The notes beneath the pieces are model-generated. The model had not been told where the DNA came from, did not search any database, and saw only the letters and a list, made by a program, of their open reading frames with translations. Positions 1-6,479 of a stretch of 7,785 nucleotides of DNA are shown here, one piece after another (within the stretch, counting starts at the first letter, position 1; each line of letters starts with the position of its first letter). The stretch covers positions 1 to 7,785 of the forward strand of contig CAIMNT010000147.1 in assembly GCA_903842855.1 (NCBI GenBank), given 5' to 3'. Source of the DNA: an uncultured Actinomycetes bacterium (GTDB lineage Bacteria > Actinomycetota > Actinomycetes > Nanopelagicales > Nanopelagicaceae). The position numbers were made by a program, and so were the translations under genes.

Positions 1-149
1 CCATCCGAGAGCTCGGCATATGAATGAGTGCAGATATTCGAAACCGCAAAGACTTCATCTCCGACTCGTGTAACACAGACAGGTTTTCCAGCAACGTCGA
101 CCTGTACAGGCTTACCGGGCTGCAAAGCATCAAATTGCATAGTGGTCAT
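1..149 (-). CDS. Rieske-type [2Fe-2S] ferredoxin of the suf operon (5' part, cut by window edge)
   Basis: Only the first 49 codons are present; the gene runs off the left edge. The translation begins MTTMQFDALQPGKPV and contains a conserved-looking stretch with V33-F34-A35-V36 followed by I39-C40-T41-H42. This C-x-H is the first half of the Rieske C-x-H ... C-x2-H motif that binds a [2Fe-2S] cluster; the second half lies outside the window. Small stand-alone Rieske ferredoxins are a regular member of actinobacterial suf operons between sufD and sufC. Their exact role there (electron donor or cluster carrier) is not established. I chose the ATG at 149 because it forms an ATGA overlap with the sufD stop. 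A second in-frame ATG at 140 is possible but lacks a ribosome binding site. The family call is firm from motif and position; the function is inferred. Confidence 0.85.
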   Translation of the reverse strand, partial: MTTMQFDALQPGKPVQVDVAGKPVCVTRVGDEVFAVSNICTHSYAELSD

Positions 150-1234
150 ATCTTTACCGCCGCGAGCTCGTTGTCGATTCGAACCATGATTCGCTCTTCG
201 ACCTCATCCAGATTGAGTTTTGAAACGATCTCCGAGAAGAAGCCACGAATAACCAGACGGCGCGCCTCTTCCGAAGGAATTCCGCGAGACATCAGATAAA
301 AGAGTTGCTCGTCATCAAAGCGACCGGTAGTGCTGGCATGGCCGGCTCCGACGATATCTCCTGTTTCGATTTCTAAGTTCGGAACGGAATCGGCTCTCGC
401 CCCATCGGAGAGAAGCAGATTGCGATTGAGTTCATATGTATCTGTTCCCTGCGCTGCAGCCTTAATAAATACATCGCCAATCCAAACGGTGCGGGCAGAG
501 TCGCCATTGAGAGCACCTTTGTAGTTGACCCGTGATTTAGCTCCAGGTACCCCATGTTCAACATGAACTCGGTGCTCCAAGTGTTGTCCATCCGTTGCGA
601 AGTAGAGACCAAAGAGTTCGGCGCTAGAACCAGGGCCGGTGTACTCCACAGTTGGCAATAAGCGGACCAGAGAACCACCTACGGTGACTACAAATGAGGT
701 GAAGGTGGCATCTTTAGCGATGATCGCGTGATGTCTTGCGACCTGAACCGCCTTTGATCCCCACTCTTGCAGAGTAATGAATCGTAAGTTGGATCCAGCT
801 GCGAGATTTAATTCGATCTCTTCGGCGAAGATTCCATCTCCAGAGTTAGAGATGACCAAGGTGGCATGACTGTTCACGCCAGCGTTGACCTGAACTCGGG
901 AAATTTCTGGATTCATATCGAGAATGGAGCGCACCAGAAAAATCGGTAGGGCAACTTCTGCATTCGTGGCAATGGTTATCAAGAGAACTTTGGATACACC
1001 TTCGCGAATTCGAGCCACAATCTGATCTTCGTTTGCAGAGAGGGGTGGGTAAGCGAGTGCATCTTCAACCGTAACCGTTACTCCAGCAGGAATATCCGAA
1101 GGTTCTAGCGAGATTCGATCATGCAGCTCCACAGATGGATCGTGGAGTCCGCCGATCCGGTTGAGTGGCGTAAAACGCCAGGGCTCTTCCCGACCGGTTG
1201 GAGCTAAATAATTAGTAGTTGTTGCTAGAGACAT
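146..1234 (-). CDS. sufD: Fe-S cluster assembly scaffold protein SufD
   Basis: 362 residues, somewhat shorter than E. coli SufD (about 420), mainly at the N-terminus. SufD is the beta-helix partner of SufB in the cytosolic SufBC2D complex that builds Fe-S clusters. The C-terminal core shows the family signature around residues 295-320: GAGHASTTGRFDDEQLFYL followed by MSRGI. H299 aligns with the E. coli SufD histidine (H360) needed for cluster formation. The N-terminal part carries W19-R20-F21-T22-P23-L24, typical of actinobacterial SufD. The ATG overlaps the sufB stop by one base (TAATG), which suggests translational coupling and matched amounts of the two scaffold subunits. The stop overlaps the next start (ATGA). 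The C-terminus is visibly paralogous to SufB (DQLFYLMSRG in both). No truncation or frameshift is seen. Confidence 0.95.
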   Translation of the reverse strand: MSLATTTNYLAPTGREEPWRFTPLNRIGGLHDPSVELHDRISLEPSDIPAGVTVTVEDALAYPPLSANEDQIVARIREGVSKVLLITIATNAEVALPIFLVRSILDMNPEISRVQVNAGVNSHATLVISNSGDGIFAEEIELNLAAGSNLRFITLQEWGSKAVQVARHHAIIAKDATFTSFVVTVGGSLVRLLPTVEYTGPGSSAELFGLYFATDGQHLEHRVHVEHGVPGAKSRVNYKGALNGDSARTVWIGDVFIKAAAQGTDTYELNRNLLLSDGARADSVPNLEIETGDIVGAGHASTTGRFDDEQLFYLMSRGIPSEEARRLVIRGFFSEIVSKLNLDEVEERIMVRIDNELAAVKI

Positions 1235-2649
1235 TAGCCAACAGCGCCTTCCATTTGAAGTTCGATAAGACGATTGAGTTCTAGGGCATATTCCATCGGC
1301 AACTCACGAGCAATCGGTTCGATAAATCCACGAACAATCATTGCCATGGCTTCATCTTCGGTTAATCCGCGTGACATCAGATAGAAGAGTTGATCATCGC
1401 TGATCTTTGAGACAGTTGCCTCATGTCCCATGGAGACATCATCTTCTCGGATATCCACATATGGATAGGTATCAGAACGAGAGATAGTGTCCACGAGAAG
1501 CGCATCGCACTTAACCGTTGATTTAGAGTGGTGCGCTCCAGCTTGAACCTGTACTAATCCACGATAAGAGGTACGTCCTCCCCCGCGTGCAACAGACTTG
1601 GAGATGATTGTTGAAGATGTGTACGGGGCGGCGTGAACCATCTTTGCGCCAGCATCTTGATGCTGTCCCTCGCCGGCAAAGGCGATGGATAGAGTCTCCC
1701 CTTTAGCGTGCTCTCCCATAAGAAAGACAGCCGGATATTTCATCGTGACCTTGGAGCCGATGTTTCCGTCGATCCATTCCATCGTGGCGCCTTCTGCGCA
1801 GGTTGCGCGCTTGGTTACCAAGTTATAAACATTGTTAGACCAGTTTTGAATTGTGGTGTAGCGAACTCGAGCGTTCTTCTTCACGATGATCTCAACGACC
1901 GCAGAGTGGAGTGAGTCCGAAGAGTAAATAGGCGCGGTACAGCCTTCTACATAGTGAACATATGAACCCTCGTCAGCGATGATCAAGGTGCGCTCAAATT
2001 GGCCCATGTTCTCGGTATTGATGCGGAAATATGCCTGCAAAGGAATATCTACCTGAACGCCCTTTGGAACATAGATAAATGAACCTCCGGACCAAACTGA
2101 GGTGTTGAGCGCGGCAAACTTATTATCGCCCACTGGAATGACAGTTCCGAAATACTCTTTGAAGAGCTCCTCGTGTTCGCGCAGACCAGTATCGGTGTCT
2201 ACGAAGATGACGCCGAGTTTCTCTAAATCTTCGCGAATCGAGTGGTACACAACCTCGGACTCATACTGTGCTGCAACTCCTGCAACGAGGCGATTCTTCT
2301 CTGCATCTGGAATACCGAGTCGGTCGTAGGTATTGCGAATATCTGCAGGAAGATCTTCCCACGATGTTGCTTGCTTTTCAGTTGAGCGCACGAAGTACTT
2401 AATCGTGTCAAAGAAGATTCCAGAGAGATCTGAACCCCATGAAGGCATTGGCTTTTTCTCAAATAGGGAGAGCCCCTTCAAGCGCAGATCAAGCATCCAC
2501 TTTGGTTCAGATTTCTTAGAGGAGATGTCGCGGACAACATCTTCATCCAGACCACGCTTTACATTTGTGCCTGCTACATCTGAATCAGACCAACCGTATT
2601 CGTATGTACCTATTCCATCGAGTTCAGGATGGAGAGTTGTGTCGCTCAT
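1234..2649 (-). CDS. sufB: Fe-S cluster assembly scaffold protein SufB
   Basis: 471 residues, full length for the family (E. coli about 495). SufB is the main scaffold on which nascent Fe-S clusters form in the cytosolic SufBCD complex. Clear signatures include WMLDLRLKGL (51-60), KYFVRSTEKQ (84-93), GVAAQYESEVVYH (124-136), VWSGGSFIYVP (185-195), VEGCTAPIYSS (C237), and near the end C381 in KCDALL and H409-E410 in MGHEATVSK. C381, H409 and E410 keep the exact spacing of E. coli C405, H433 and E434, the residues implicated in cluster assembly. Unlike many mycobacterial SufB proteins there is no intein: the conserved blocks run without interruption. The ATG overlaps the sufR stop (ATGA) and is preceded by a strong AAAGGGAGC ribosome binding site. 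It is the second gene of the suf operon. Confidence 0.97.
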   Translation of the reverse strand: MSDTTLHPELDGIGTYEYGWSDSDVAGTNVKRGLDEDVVRDISSKKSEPKWMLDLRLKGLSLFEKKPMPSWGSDLSGIFFDTIKYFVRSTEKQATSWEDLPADIRNTYDRLGIPDAEKNRLVAGVAAQYESEVVYHSIREDLEKLGVIFVDTDTGLREHEELFKEYFGTVIPVGDNKFAALNTSVWSGGSFIYVPKGVQVDIPLQAYFRINTENMGQFERTLIIADEGSYVHYVEGCTAPIYSSDSLHSAVVEIIVKKNARVRYTTIQNWSNNVYNLVTKRATCAEGATMEWIDGNIGSKVTMKYPAVFLMGEHAKGETLSIAFAGEGQHQDAGAKMVHAAPYTSSTIISKSVARGGGRTSYRGLVQVQAGAHHSKSTVKCDALLVDTISRSDTYPYVDIREDDVSMGHEATVSKISDDQLFYLMSRGLTEDEAMAMIVRGFIEPIARELPMEYALELNRLIELQMEGAVG

Positions 2650-3347
2650 GCATGTGCTCCCTTTTTGGTCTGGGTGGTGCTTGCGGTCGAAATTGCTGTG
2701 GCTGAAAGATTTGGAATAAATGTGGTACAGACACCATCACCGAGCGCGATGGTTGCTAAACGTTGAACGTGTGTTCCAAGAACGCGTGAGAAGGCTTCCG
2801 TCTCTGCTTCGCACAGTTGCTCGAACTCGGATGCAACATGAGCGATCGGACAGTGATGCTGGCAGAGTTGGGTTCCACCCATAGAGCTTTTGCTCTCTGC
2901 CGCATAACCCTCATTGGCTAAAAATTCAGTGAGAGCCGCGATCTTCTTGGGCTGCGAACTAGCACCCTTTACTGCATGAGCGACTCTGCGTTCTATGTCA
3001 TTTGCTCGACTTGCGGCAAACTCTGAAACCAAATCTCGCTCCGATAGATTTTCCATAAATCGCAATGCAGATAAGGCTAGGTCGTCATAGGAGTGCTCAA
3101 ATTTTTCGCGGCCTAAATCTGTAATGACAAATACTTTTGAGGGACGTCCCCGACCTCGGGCAACGCTGGAGGCGCGATGGGGCTCACGTGCCTCTAGAAG
3201 ACCAGATTCGATAAGGCGATCCAAGTGGCGCCTAATCCCTGCCGGGGTTAAGTTGAGGCGTTCGGCAAGCTCAAGAGCGCTCTGAGGGCCATTTTCTAAG
3301 ATGGTGCGAGCAACGAGATCTCTAGTCTTATCCTCGCTCTTTTTCAC
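2646..3347 (-). CDS. sufR: Fe-S-sensing transcriptional repressor SufR (ArsR/DeoR-like winged helix)
   Basis: With the GTG at 3347 this is 233 residues. The N-terminus is a winged helix-turn-helix: ALELAERLNLTPAGIRRHLDRL is the recognition region, and a basic wing follows (RGRGRPSKVFVITDLG). The C-terminal half carries the actinobacterial SufR signature LCQHHCP ... LCEAE ... HVQRLATIALGDGVCTT. The candidate cluster-ligand cysteines are C162, C166, C179 and C207. Known SufR proteins hold a [4Fe-4S] cluster and repress their own suf operon when cluster supply is sufficient. An in-frame GTG at 3416 would give 256 residues. I rejected it because it would leave only 37 bp to the divergent ctaA and its extra N-terminus (MTWLSCQVLL) looks non-conserved. 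No start codon lies between 3347 and the HTH. One oddity: F210 follows C207-T-T, where I recall histidine in relatives (CTTH). Confidence is high for identity, moderate for the start. Confidence 0.92.
   Translation of the reverse strand: MKKSEDKTRDLVARTILENGPQSALELAERLNLTPAGIRRHLDRLIESGLLEAREPHRASSVARGRGRPSKVFVITDLGREKFEHSYDDLALSALRFMENLSERDLVSEFAASRANDIERRVAHAVKGASSQPKKIAALTEFLANEGYAAESKSSMGGTQLCQHHCPIAHVASEFEQLCEAETEAFSRVLGTHVQRLATIALGDGVCTTFIPNLSATAISTASTTQTKKGAHA
2656..2664 (-). promoter_or_regulatory. Ribosome binding site of sufB
   Basis: Read on the minus strand, AAAGGGAGC lies about seven bases before the sufB ATG and inside the last codons of sufR. It fixes the sufB start at 2649 and rules out the out-of-frame ATG four bases upstream. 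Its strength suggests sufB can initiate independently as well as by coupling to sufR termination. Confidence 0.6.
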
Positions 3348-3360
3348 AACAATAGTGTTG
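3344..3360 (-). promoter_or_regulatory. Probable SufR operator overlapping the sufR start
   Basis: On the minus strand the bases read CAACACTATTGTTGTGA. This contains CAAC-N6-GTTG exactly (3347-3360), the SufR motif I recall from Streptomyces avermitilis. It also contains ACACT-N5-TGTGA exactly (3344-3358), the inverted repeat I recall for the Mycobacterium tuberculosis suf promoter. The site spans the GTG chosen as the sufR start, so bound SufR would cover the promoter -10/start region and autorepress the operon. The matches are seen directly; the motif definitions are from memory and binding is inferred. Confidence 0.75.
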
Positions 3361-3383
3361 CGTAATTCCCCCTTTTTCGCCAA
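3354..3383 (-). promoter_or_regulatory. Possible leaderless sufR promoter
   Basis: On the minus strand TTGGCG (3378-3383) and AACACT (3354-3359) are separated by 18 bases. The second hexamer lies at -12 to -7 if transcription begins at the GTG at 3347. It has the key A at -11 and T at -7 but lacks the T at -12, so the match is weak. A GGGGG run (3367-3371) is too far from the GTG (about 20 bases) to be a convincing ribosome binding site. That is the reason for considering a leaderless start. Tentative. Confidence 0.3.
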
Positions 3384-3441
3384 TCGAAGCAGCACTTGGC
3401 AAGAGAGCCAGGTCACCTCGGTGGGAGCAAGGGATAGGCAA

Positions 3442-3447
3442 TAGGCT
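3442..3447 (+). promoter_or_regulatory. -10 element of a probable leaderless ctaA promoter
   Basis: TAGGCT fits the actinobacterial -10 pattern TANNNT. It occupies exactly -12 to -7 relative to the ctaA GTG at 3454, the spacing expected when the mRNA starts at the start codon. No clear -35 is visible, which is common for such promoters. An alternative reading is that AGG runs just upstream (3448-3450) act as a ribosome binding site, but they lie too close to the GTG to be convincing. Confidence 0.4.
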
Positions 3448-3453
3448 AGGCAG

Positions 3454-4338
3454 GTGAACTTAGCCAGCCTGATCTATACGGCTCTTGTCGTCCTACAGGT
3501 CGGAATTATTGTTACCGGCGGGGCAGTTCGACTGACAGGCTCTGGACTTGGATGTCCCACCTGGCCCCAATGCGTCTCCGGCTCTATCGCCCCCGTTAAG
3601 CACCAAGCTCAAGGCACGCTCCACTCGTGGATTGAGTTCGGAAACCGACTTCTCACGGTGGTCCTCGTCATTACGATTCTAGCCGCCGTCATAGGAGCCT
3701 TTCGATGGGGCAAAGGTCGAAGTGACTGGAAGATCATACGAATTCTAGCCATCACGCAAATCGTCGGCATCGTGGCCCAGATTGTTCTCGGTGGAATAAC
3801 CGTGCTCACGAAGCTAAATCCCTTTACGGTTTCGGCACACTTTCTGCTCTCAATAGTCCTCATCCCACCTACTCTCTCCTTGCGGGAGCGAATCTTTGCC
3901 AAGGCGAGAACTACCGTTCTCCCTACTACTAAGTTGCTTATACAGATTGTTACCGTCCTCAGCGTCGTCGTGATCTCGTTAGGAACCGTTGTCACCGGCA
4001 GCGGACCGCACGCAGGAGATGCCCAAGCCAAGCGCTACCACATCGATCCTCGCCTCATCTCATGGATTCATGCAGATGCAGTCATCGCATTGATAGGGCT
4101 CACGGTGGCTCTCTATCTCGTTATCAAAGTTTCAGAACCCATAGAAGTGCGTTCATTTATAGGTAAGAAGGTTCTCCTCTTCCTAGCTTTGTGCTTAGGC
4201 CAAGGAGTCATTGGCTACATCCAGTATTTCACTCATCTACCTGAAGCTCTGGTCGCTTTGCACCTATTGGGTGTGGGGCTGATCTGGCTCACAATTTGGA
4301 ATATTGGTTTTAAAGCTAATGTATTTAGTCGCCAGTAG
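3454..4338 (+). CDS. ctaA: Heme A synthase (COX15/CtaA family)
   Basis: 294 residues with about eight hydrophobic segments (near 5-25, 66-83, 95-117, 124-140, 160-181, 204-225, 239-257 and 264-285), an integral membrane protein. It oxidises the C8 methyl of heme O to make heme A for aa3-type cytochrome oxidase. Signatures are TGGAVRLTGSGLGCPTWPQC (21-40), HSWIEFGNRLL (57-67), GGITVLTKLNPFTVSAHF (113-130), WIHADA (204-209) and ALHLLG (268-273). Candidate heme-ligand histidines are H129, H206 and H270. E61 matches the essential glutamate of the ExxH motif, but the following ligand position is N64, not His. C34 and C40 form the outer-loop cysteine pair; the second pair found in Bacillus CtaA is absent. 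The GTG start is read divergently from sufR. The ctaB gene for heme O synthase is not present nearby. Family assignment is firm. Confidence 0.95.
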   Translation: MNLASLIYTALVVLQVGIIVTGGAVRLTGSGLGCPTWPQCVSGSIAPVKHQAQGTLHSWIEFGNRLLTVVLVITILAAVIGAFRWGKGRSDWKIIRILAITQIVGIVAQIVLGGITVLTKLNPFTVSAHFLLSIVLIPPTLSLRERIFAKARTTVLPTTKLLIQIVTVLSVVVISLGTVVTGSGPHAGDAQAKRYHIDPRLISWIHADAVIALIGLTVALYLVIKVSEPIEVRSFIGKKVLLFLALCLGQGVIGYIQYFTHLPEALVALHLLGVGLIWLTIWNIGFKANVFSRQ

Positions 4339-4362
4339 TTTGCCAAGTATTAATGAAGATAT

Positions 4363-4384
4363 TCACGAACAATGATGTTCCTGA
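4363..4384. promoter_or_regulatory. Imperfect 22-bp palindrome upstream of tkt
   Basis: The arms are TCACGAACA and TGTTCCTGA around a four-base centre; eight of nine base pairs match. It sits between the ctaA stop and the tkt start. A related direct repeat, ACGAACAAT (4365-4373) and ACGAAACAAT (4384-4393), overlaps it. There is no T-run after the dyad, so it is not a typical intrinsic terminator; an operator for the tkt operon is the likelier reading. It is not an SOS box: GAAC and GTTC are six bases apart, not four. No regulator can be named. Confidence 0.4.
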
Positions 4385-4408
4385 CGAAACAATAGAAGAT
4401 AGATATAT

Positions 4409-4415
4409 AGGGAGA
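4409..4415 (+). promoter_or_regulatory. Ribosome binding site of tkt
   Basis: AGGGAGA ends nine bases before the tkt ATG at 4425 and is the best Shine-Dalgarno match before it. It supports this start and indicates a leadered mRNA, in contrast to the probable leaderless ctaA. The preceding purine- and A/T-rich stretch (about 4387-4408) holds no -35/-10 pair I would commit to, so co-transcription with ctaA remains possible. Confidence 0.6.
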
Positions 4416-4424
4416 TAGATCGCC

Positions 4425-6479
4425 ATGGAGAGAACCACCTGGAGTCAGGAAGACGATAACGCCGTAGTAATTGCACGAGCTTTAGCCATGGATAGCGTGC
4501 AGAAGGTTGGCAATGGTCATCCTGGTACCGCAATGGCACTTGCTCCAGTTGCTTACACTCTCTTCCAGCGCTTTTTAAAGCATGACCCAACGGATTCATC
4601 ATGGCTCGGCCGCGATCGTTTTGTACTTTCTTGCGGACACTCCTCACTTACTCTCTATATTCAGCTCTTTCTGTCGGGGTACGGCCTCACACTCGATGAC
4701 CTCAAATCCTTTAGAGCTCACAACTCGTTGACTCCTGGACACCCAGAATATGGTCATACCAATGGTGTCGAAACAACCACAGGTCCGCTTGGTGCAGGTG
4801 TATCTAATGCAGTTGGAATGGCGATGGCGGCGCGCTTTGAAAAAGGTCTCTTAGATCCCGAGAGCGAGACATCTCTCTTCGATCACAATATTTGGGTTAT
4901 CTGCTCCGATGGCGATTTGGAAGAAGGCATAAGTGGTGAAGCTTCATCACTTGCTGGAACCCAAGCTCTCGGCAATCTCAAGATGATTTATGACGATAAC
5001 CGCATCTCTATTGAGGGTGATACTCACGTCGCATTTACGGAGGATGTAGCAGCGCGTTATCGTGCATATGGCTGGCACGTCATTGTCGTAAATGAGTTGG
5101 CCGATGGAAATATCAATCGTGAAGCTTTGGAAAGTGCCATGATTGAAGCCGAGACAATCACTGATCGCCCTACATTTATTCGCATGCACAGCACAATCGC
5201 ATGGCCTGCTCCACGTGCACGAGGCACAGCAGAGTCCCACGGCTCGGCGCTAGGTGCCGATGAGATTGCGGCTACCAAGGTGCTCTTAGGTCTAGATCCA
5301 GAGCAGAGTTTTATCGTTCCTGATGATGTGCTCGCTCACGCCCGCCAAGTCATTCAACGTGGTCAGGCAGCCCATGCCGTATGGGATCAAGAATTCAGTA
5401 CATGGAAGAGCACGCACCCAGAACGCGCTGAACTTTTAGAGCGGCTTCGCAACAAGTCACTTCCTGAAAATTGGCAGAGCGCAGTACCAGTATTTCCTGC
5501 CGGCAAGGATGTTGCTACTCGAGCCGCTTCAGGAAAAGTTATTAGCGCGATTGCCTCTGTACTTCCTGAGTTCTGGGGCGGATCAGCTGACTTAGCTGGA
5601 AGTAACAACACGACTATTGAAGGAAGCAAATCTTTCTTGCCTGCTAGTAGCCAGATGGAAGGTGCCGATCCATACGGTCGTTTGATTCACTTTGGTATTC
5701 GCGAACACGCTATGGGTGGAATTCTAAATGGAATAGCTCTGCACGGTCTCACTAAGCCTTTTGGTGGAACTTTCTTGGTCTTCAGTGATTACATGCGCGG
5801 TTCAGTCCGCCTGGCTGCACTCATGAATCTACCCGTGACGTTTGTGTGGACTCATGACTCAATTGGTCTTGGCGAAGATGGGCCAACCCATCAACCCGTC
5901 GAGCACGTAGCCTCACTTCGATTGATTCCCAATCTCGCCGTTGTTCGACCTGCCGATGCCAACGAGACCTCCATCGCGTGGCGTGAAGTAATCACTCGTG
6001 CCAAACCAGCGGGTTTCGCTCTATCACGTCAGAATCTTCCCGTCATTGATCGCACAGTCTTTGCAAGCGCAGAGGGAGTTGCACAAGGAGCGTACATAGT
6101 GAGTGAGGCCGCGGAATCCGTCGATCTCATTCTTATTGCCACTGGATCTGAAGTTGCTCTTGCAATAGCGGCGCAATCTCTGCTCGCTGCAGAGGGAATT
6201 CATGCGCGCGTTGTCAGCGCTCCTTGTCTGGAATGGTTTGAAGAGACCGATGCCGAGTACAAAGAGCTAGTACTTCCATCAGCAGTCAAAGCTCGTGTAA
6301 GCATTGAGGCCGGAGTAACCGCTGGTTGGCGTGAATATGTCGGCGATGCAGGAGTTTCGATTGGGCTCAACCACTTCGGTGCATCTGCTGCTGCAGGAGT
6401 TCTCTTCAAAGAGTTTGGCTTCACCCCAGAAGCCGTGGTAACTGCGGCTAAAAGTTCATTAGCGAAGGCGGGCAAGTAA
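4425..6479 (+). CDS. tkt: Transketolase
   Basis: 684 residues, normal for actinobacterial transketolase. This cytosolic thiamine-diphosphate (ThDP) enzyme moves two-carbon units between sugar phosphates in the non-oxidative pentose phosphate pathway. The N-terminal ThDP domain (about 1-280) shows H32 in GNGHPG, H72 in SCGHSS, H106 in LTPGHPEYGH, the S161-D162-G163-D164 ... D191-N192 cofactor/metal site and H272 in ESHGSALG. The middle pyrimidine-binding domain (about 355-530) shows R366, S393 in LAGSN, E427-H428 in GIREHAMG, and D485-G-P-T-H489. R535 follows in ALSRQNLP. The C-terminal domain contains IATGSEV (571-577) and GWREYVGD. All catalytic and substrate-binding residues expected from E. 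coli TktA are present. The phrases GHTNGVETTTGPLG and SCGHSSLTLYIQL are typical of actinobacteria. The stop overlaps the tal ATG by one base (TAATG), so tkt and tal form one operon. No anomalies. Confidence 0.97.
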   Translation: MERTTWSQEDDNAVVIARALAMDSVQKVGNGHPGTAMALAPVAYTLFQRFLKHDPTDSSWLGRDRFVLSCGHSSLTLYIQLFLSGYGLTLDDLKSFRAHNSLTPGHPEYGHTNGVETTTGPLGAGVSNAVGMAMAARFEKGLLDPESETSLFDHNIWVICSDGDLEEGISGEASSLAGTQALGNLKMIYDDNRISIEGDTHVAFTEDVAARYRAYGWHVIVVNELADGNINREALESAMIEAETITDRPTFIRMHSTIAWPAPRARGTAESHGSALGADEIAATKVLLGLDPEQSFIVPDDVLAHARQVIQRGQAAHAVWDQEFSTWKSTHPERAELLERLRNKSLPENWQSAVPVFPAGKDVATRAASGKVISAIASVLPEFWGGSADLAGSNNTTIEGSKSFLPASSQMEGADPYGRLIHFGIREHAMGGILNGIALHGLTKPFGGTFLVFSDYMRGSVRLAALMNLPVTFVWTHDSIGLGEDGPTHQPVEHVASLRLIPNLAVVRPADANETSIAWREVITRAKPAGFALSRQNLPVIDRTVFASAEGVAQGAYIVSEAAESVDLILIATGSEVALAIAAQSLLAAEGIHARVVSAPCLEWFEETDAEYKELVLPSAVKARVSIEAGVTAGWREYVGDAGVSIGLNHFGASAAAGVLFKEFGFTPEAVVTAAKSSLAKAGK

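Noticed and set aside
24..299. 91-codon open frame on the plus strand
   Set aside because: It crosses the sufD end and the Rieske gene on the opposite strand and resembles no protein family.
288..1401. Near-identical DNA stretches at about 288-316 and 1369-1397
   Set aside because: They encode the shared DQLFYLMSRG-type C-terminus of SufD and SufB; ancient gene paralogy explains the similarity, not a mobile repeat.
1234..2649. Intein in SufB
   Set aside because: Mycobacterial SufB often carries one, but the translation here is collinear with intein-free SufB across all conserved blocks.
2333..2719. 128-codon open frame on the plus strand
   Set aside because: It lies antisense to the strongly conserved start of sufB and the end of sufR, has no recognisable motif or ribosome binding site, and is a shadow of those genes.
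3348..3416. N-terminal extension of SufR from the GTG at 3416
   Set aside because: It would add 23 unconserved-looking residues, run through the operator and promoter, and leave only 37 bp for ctaA regulation.
3609..4031. 140-codon open frame on the minus strand
   Set aside because: It is antisense to the conserved ctaA core, rich in Arg/Thr/Val with no family signature; a shadow frame.
4367..4380. SOS/LexA box before tkt (GAAC ... GTTC)
   Set aside because: The actinobacterial box has a four-base gap and flanking TC/GA; here the gap is six bases and the flanks differ.
4381..4409. CTGACG-17-TATATA as a tkt promoter
   Set aside because: The hexamers are only partial matches, and the predicted transcript start would fall after the ribosome binding site at 4409-4415, removing it from the mRNA.
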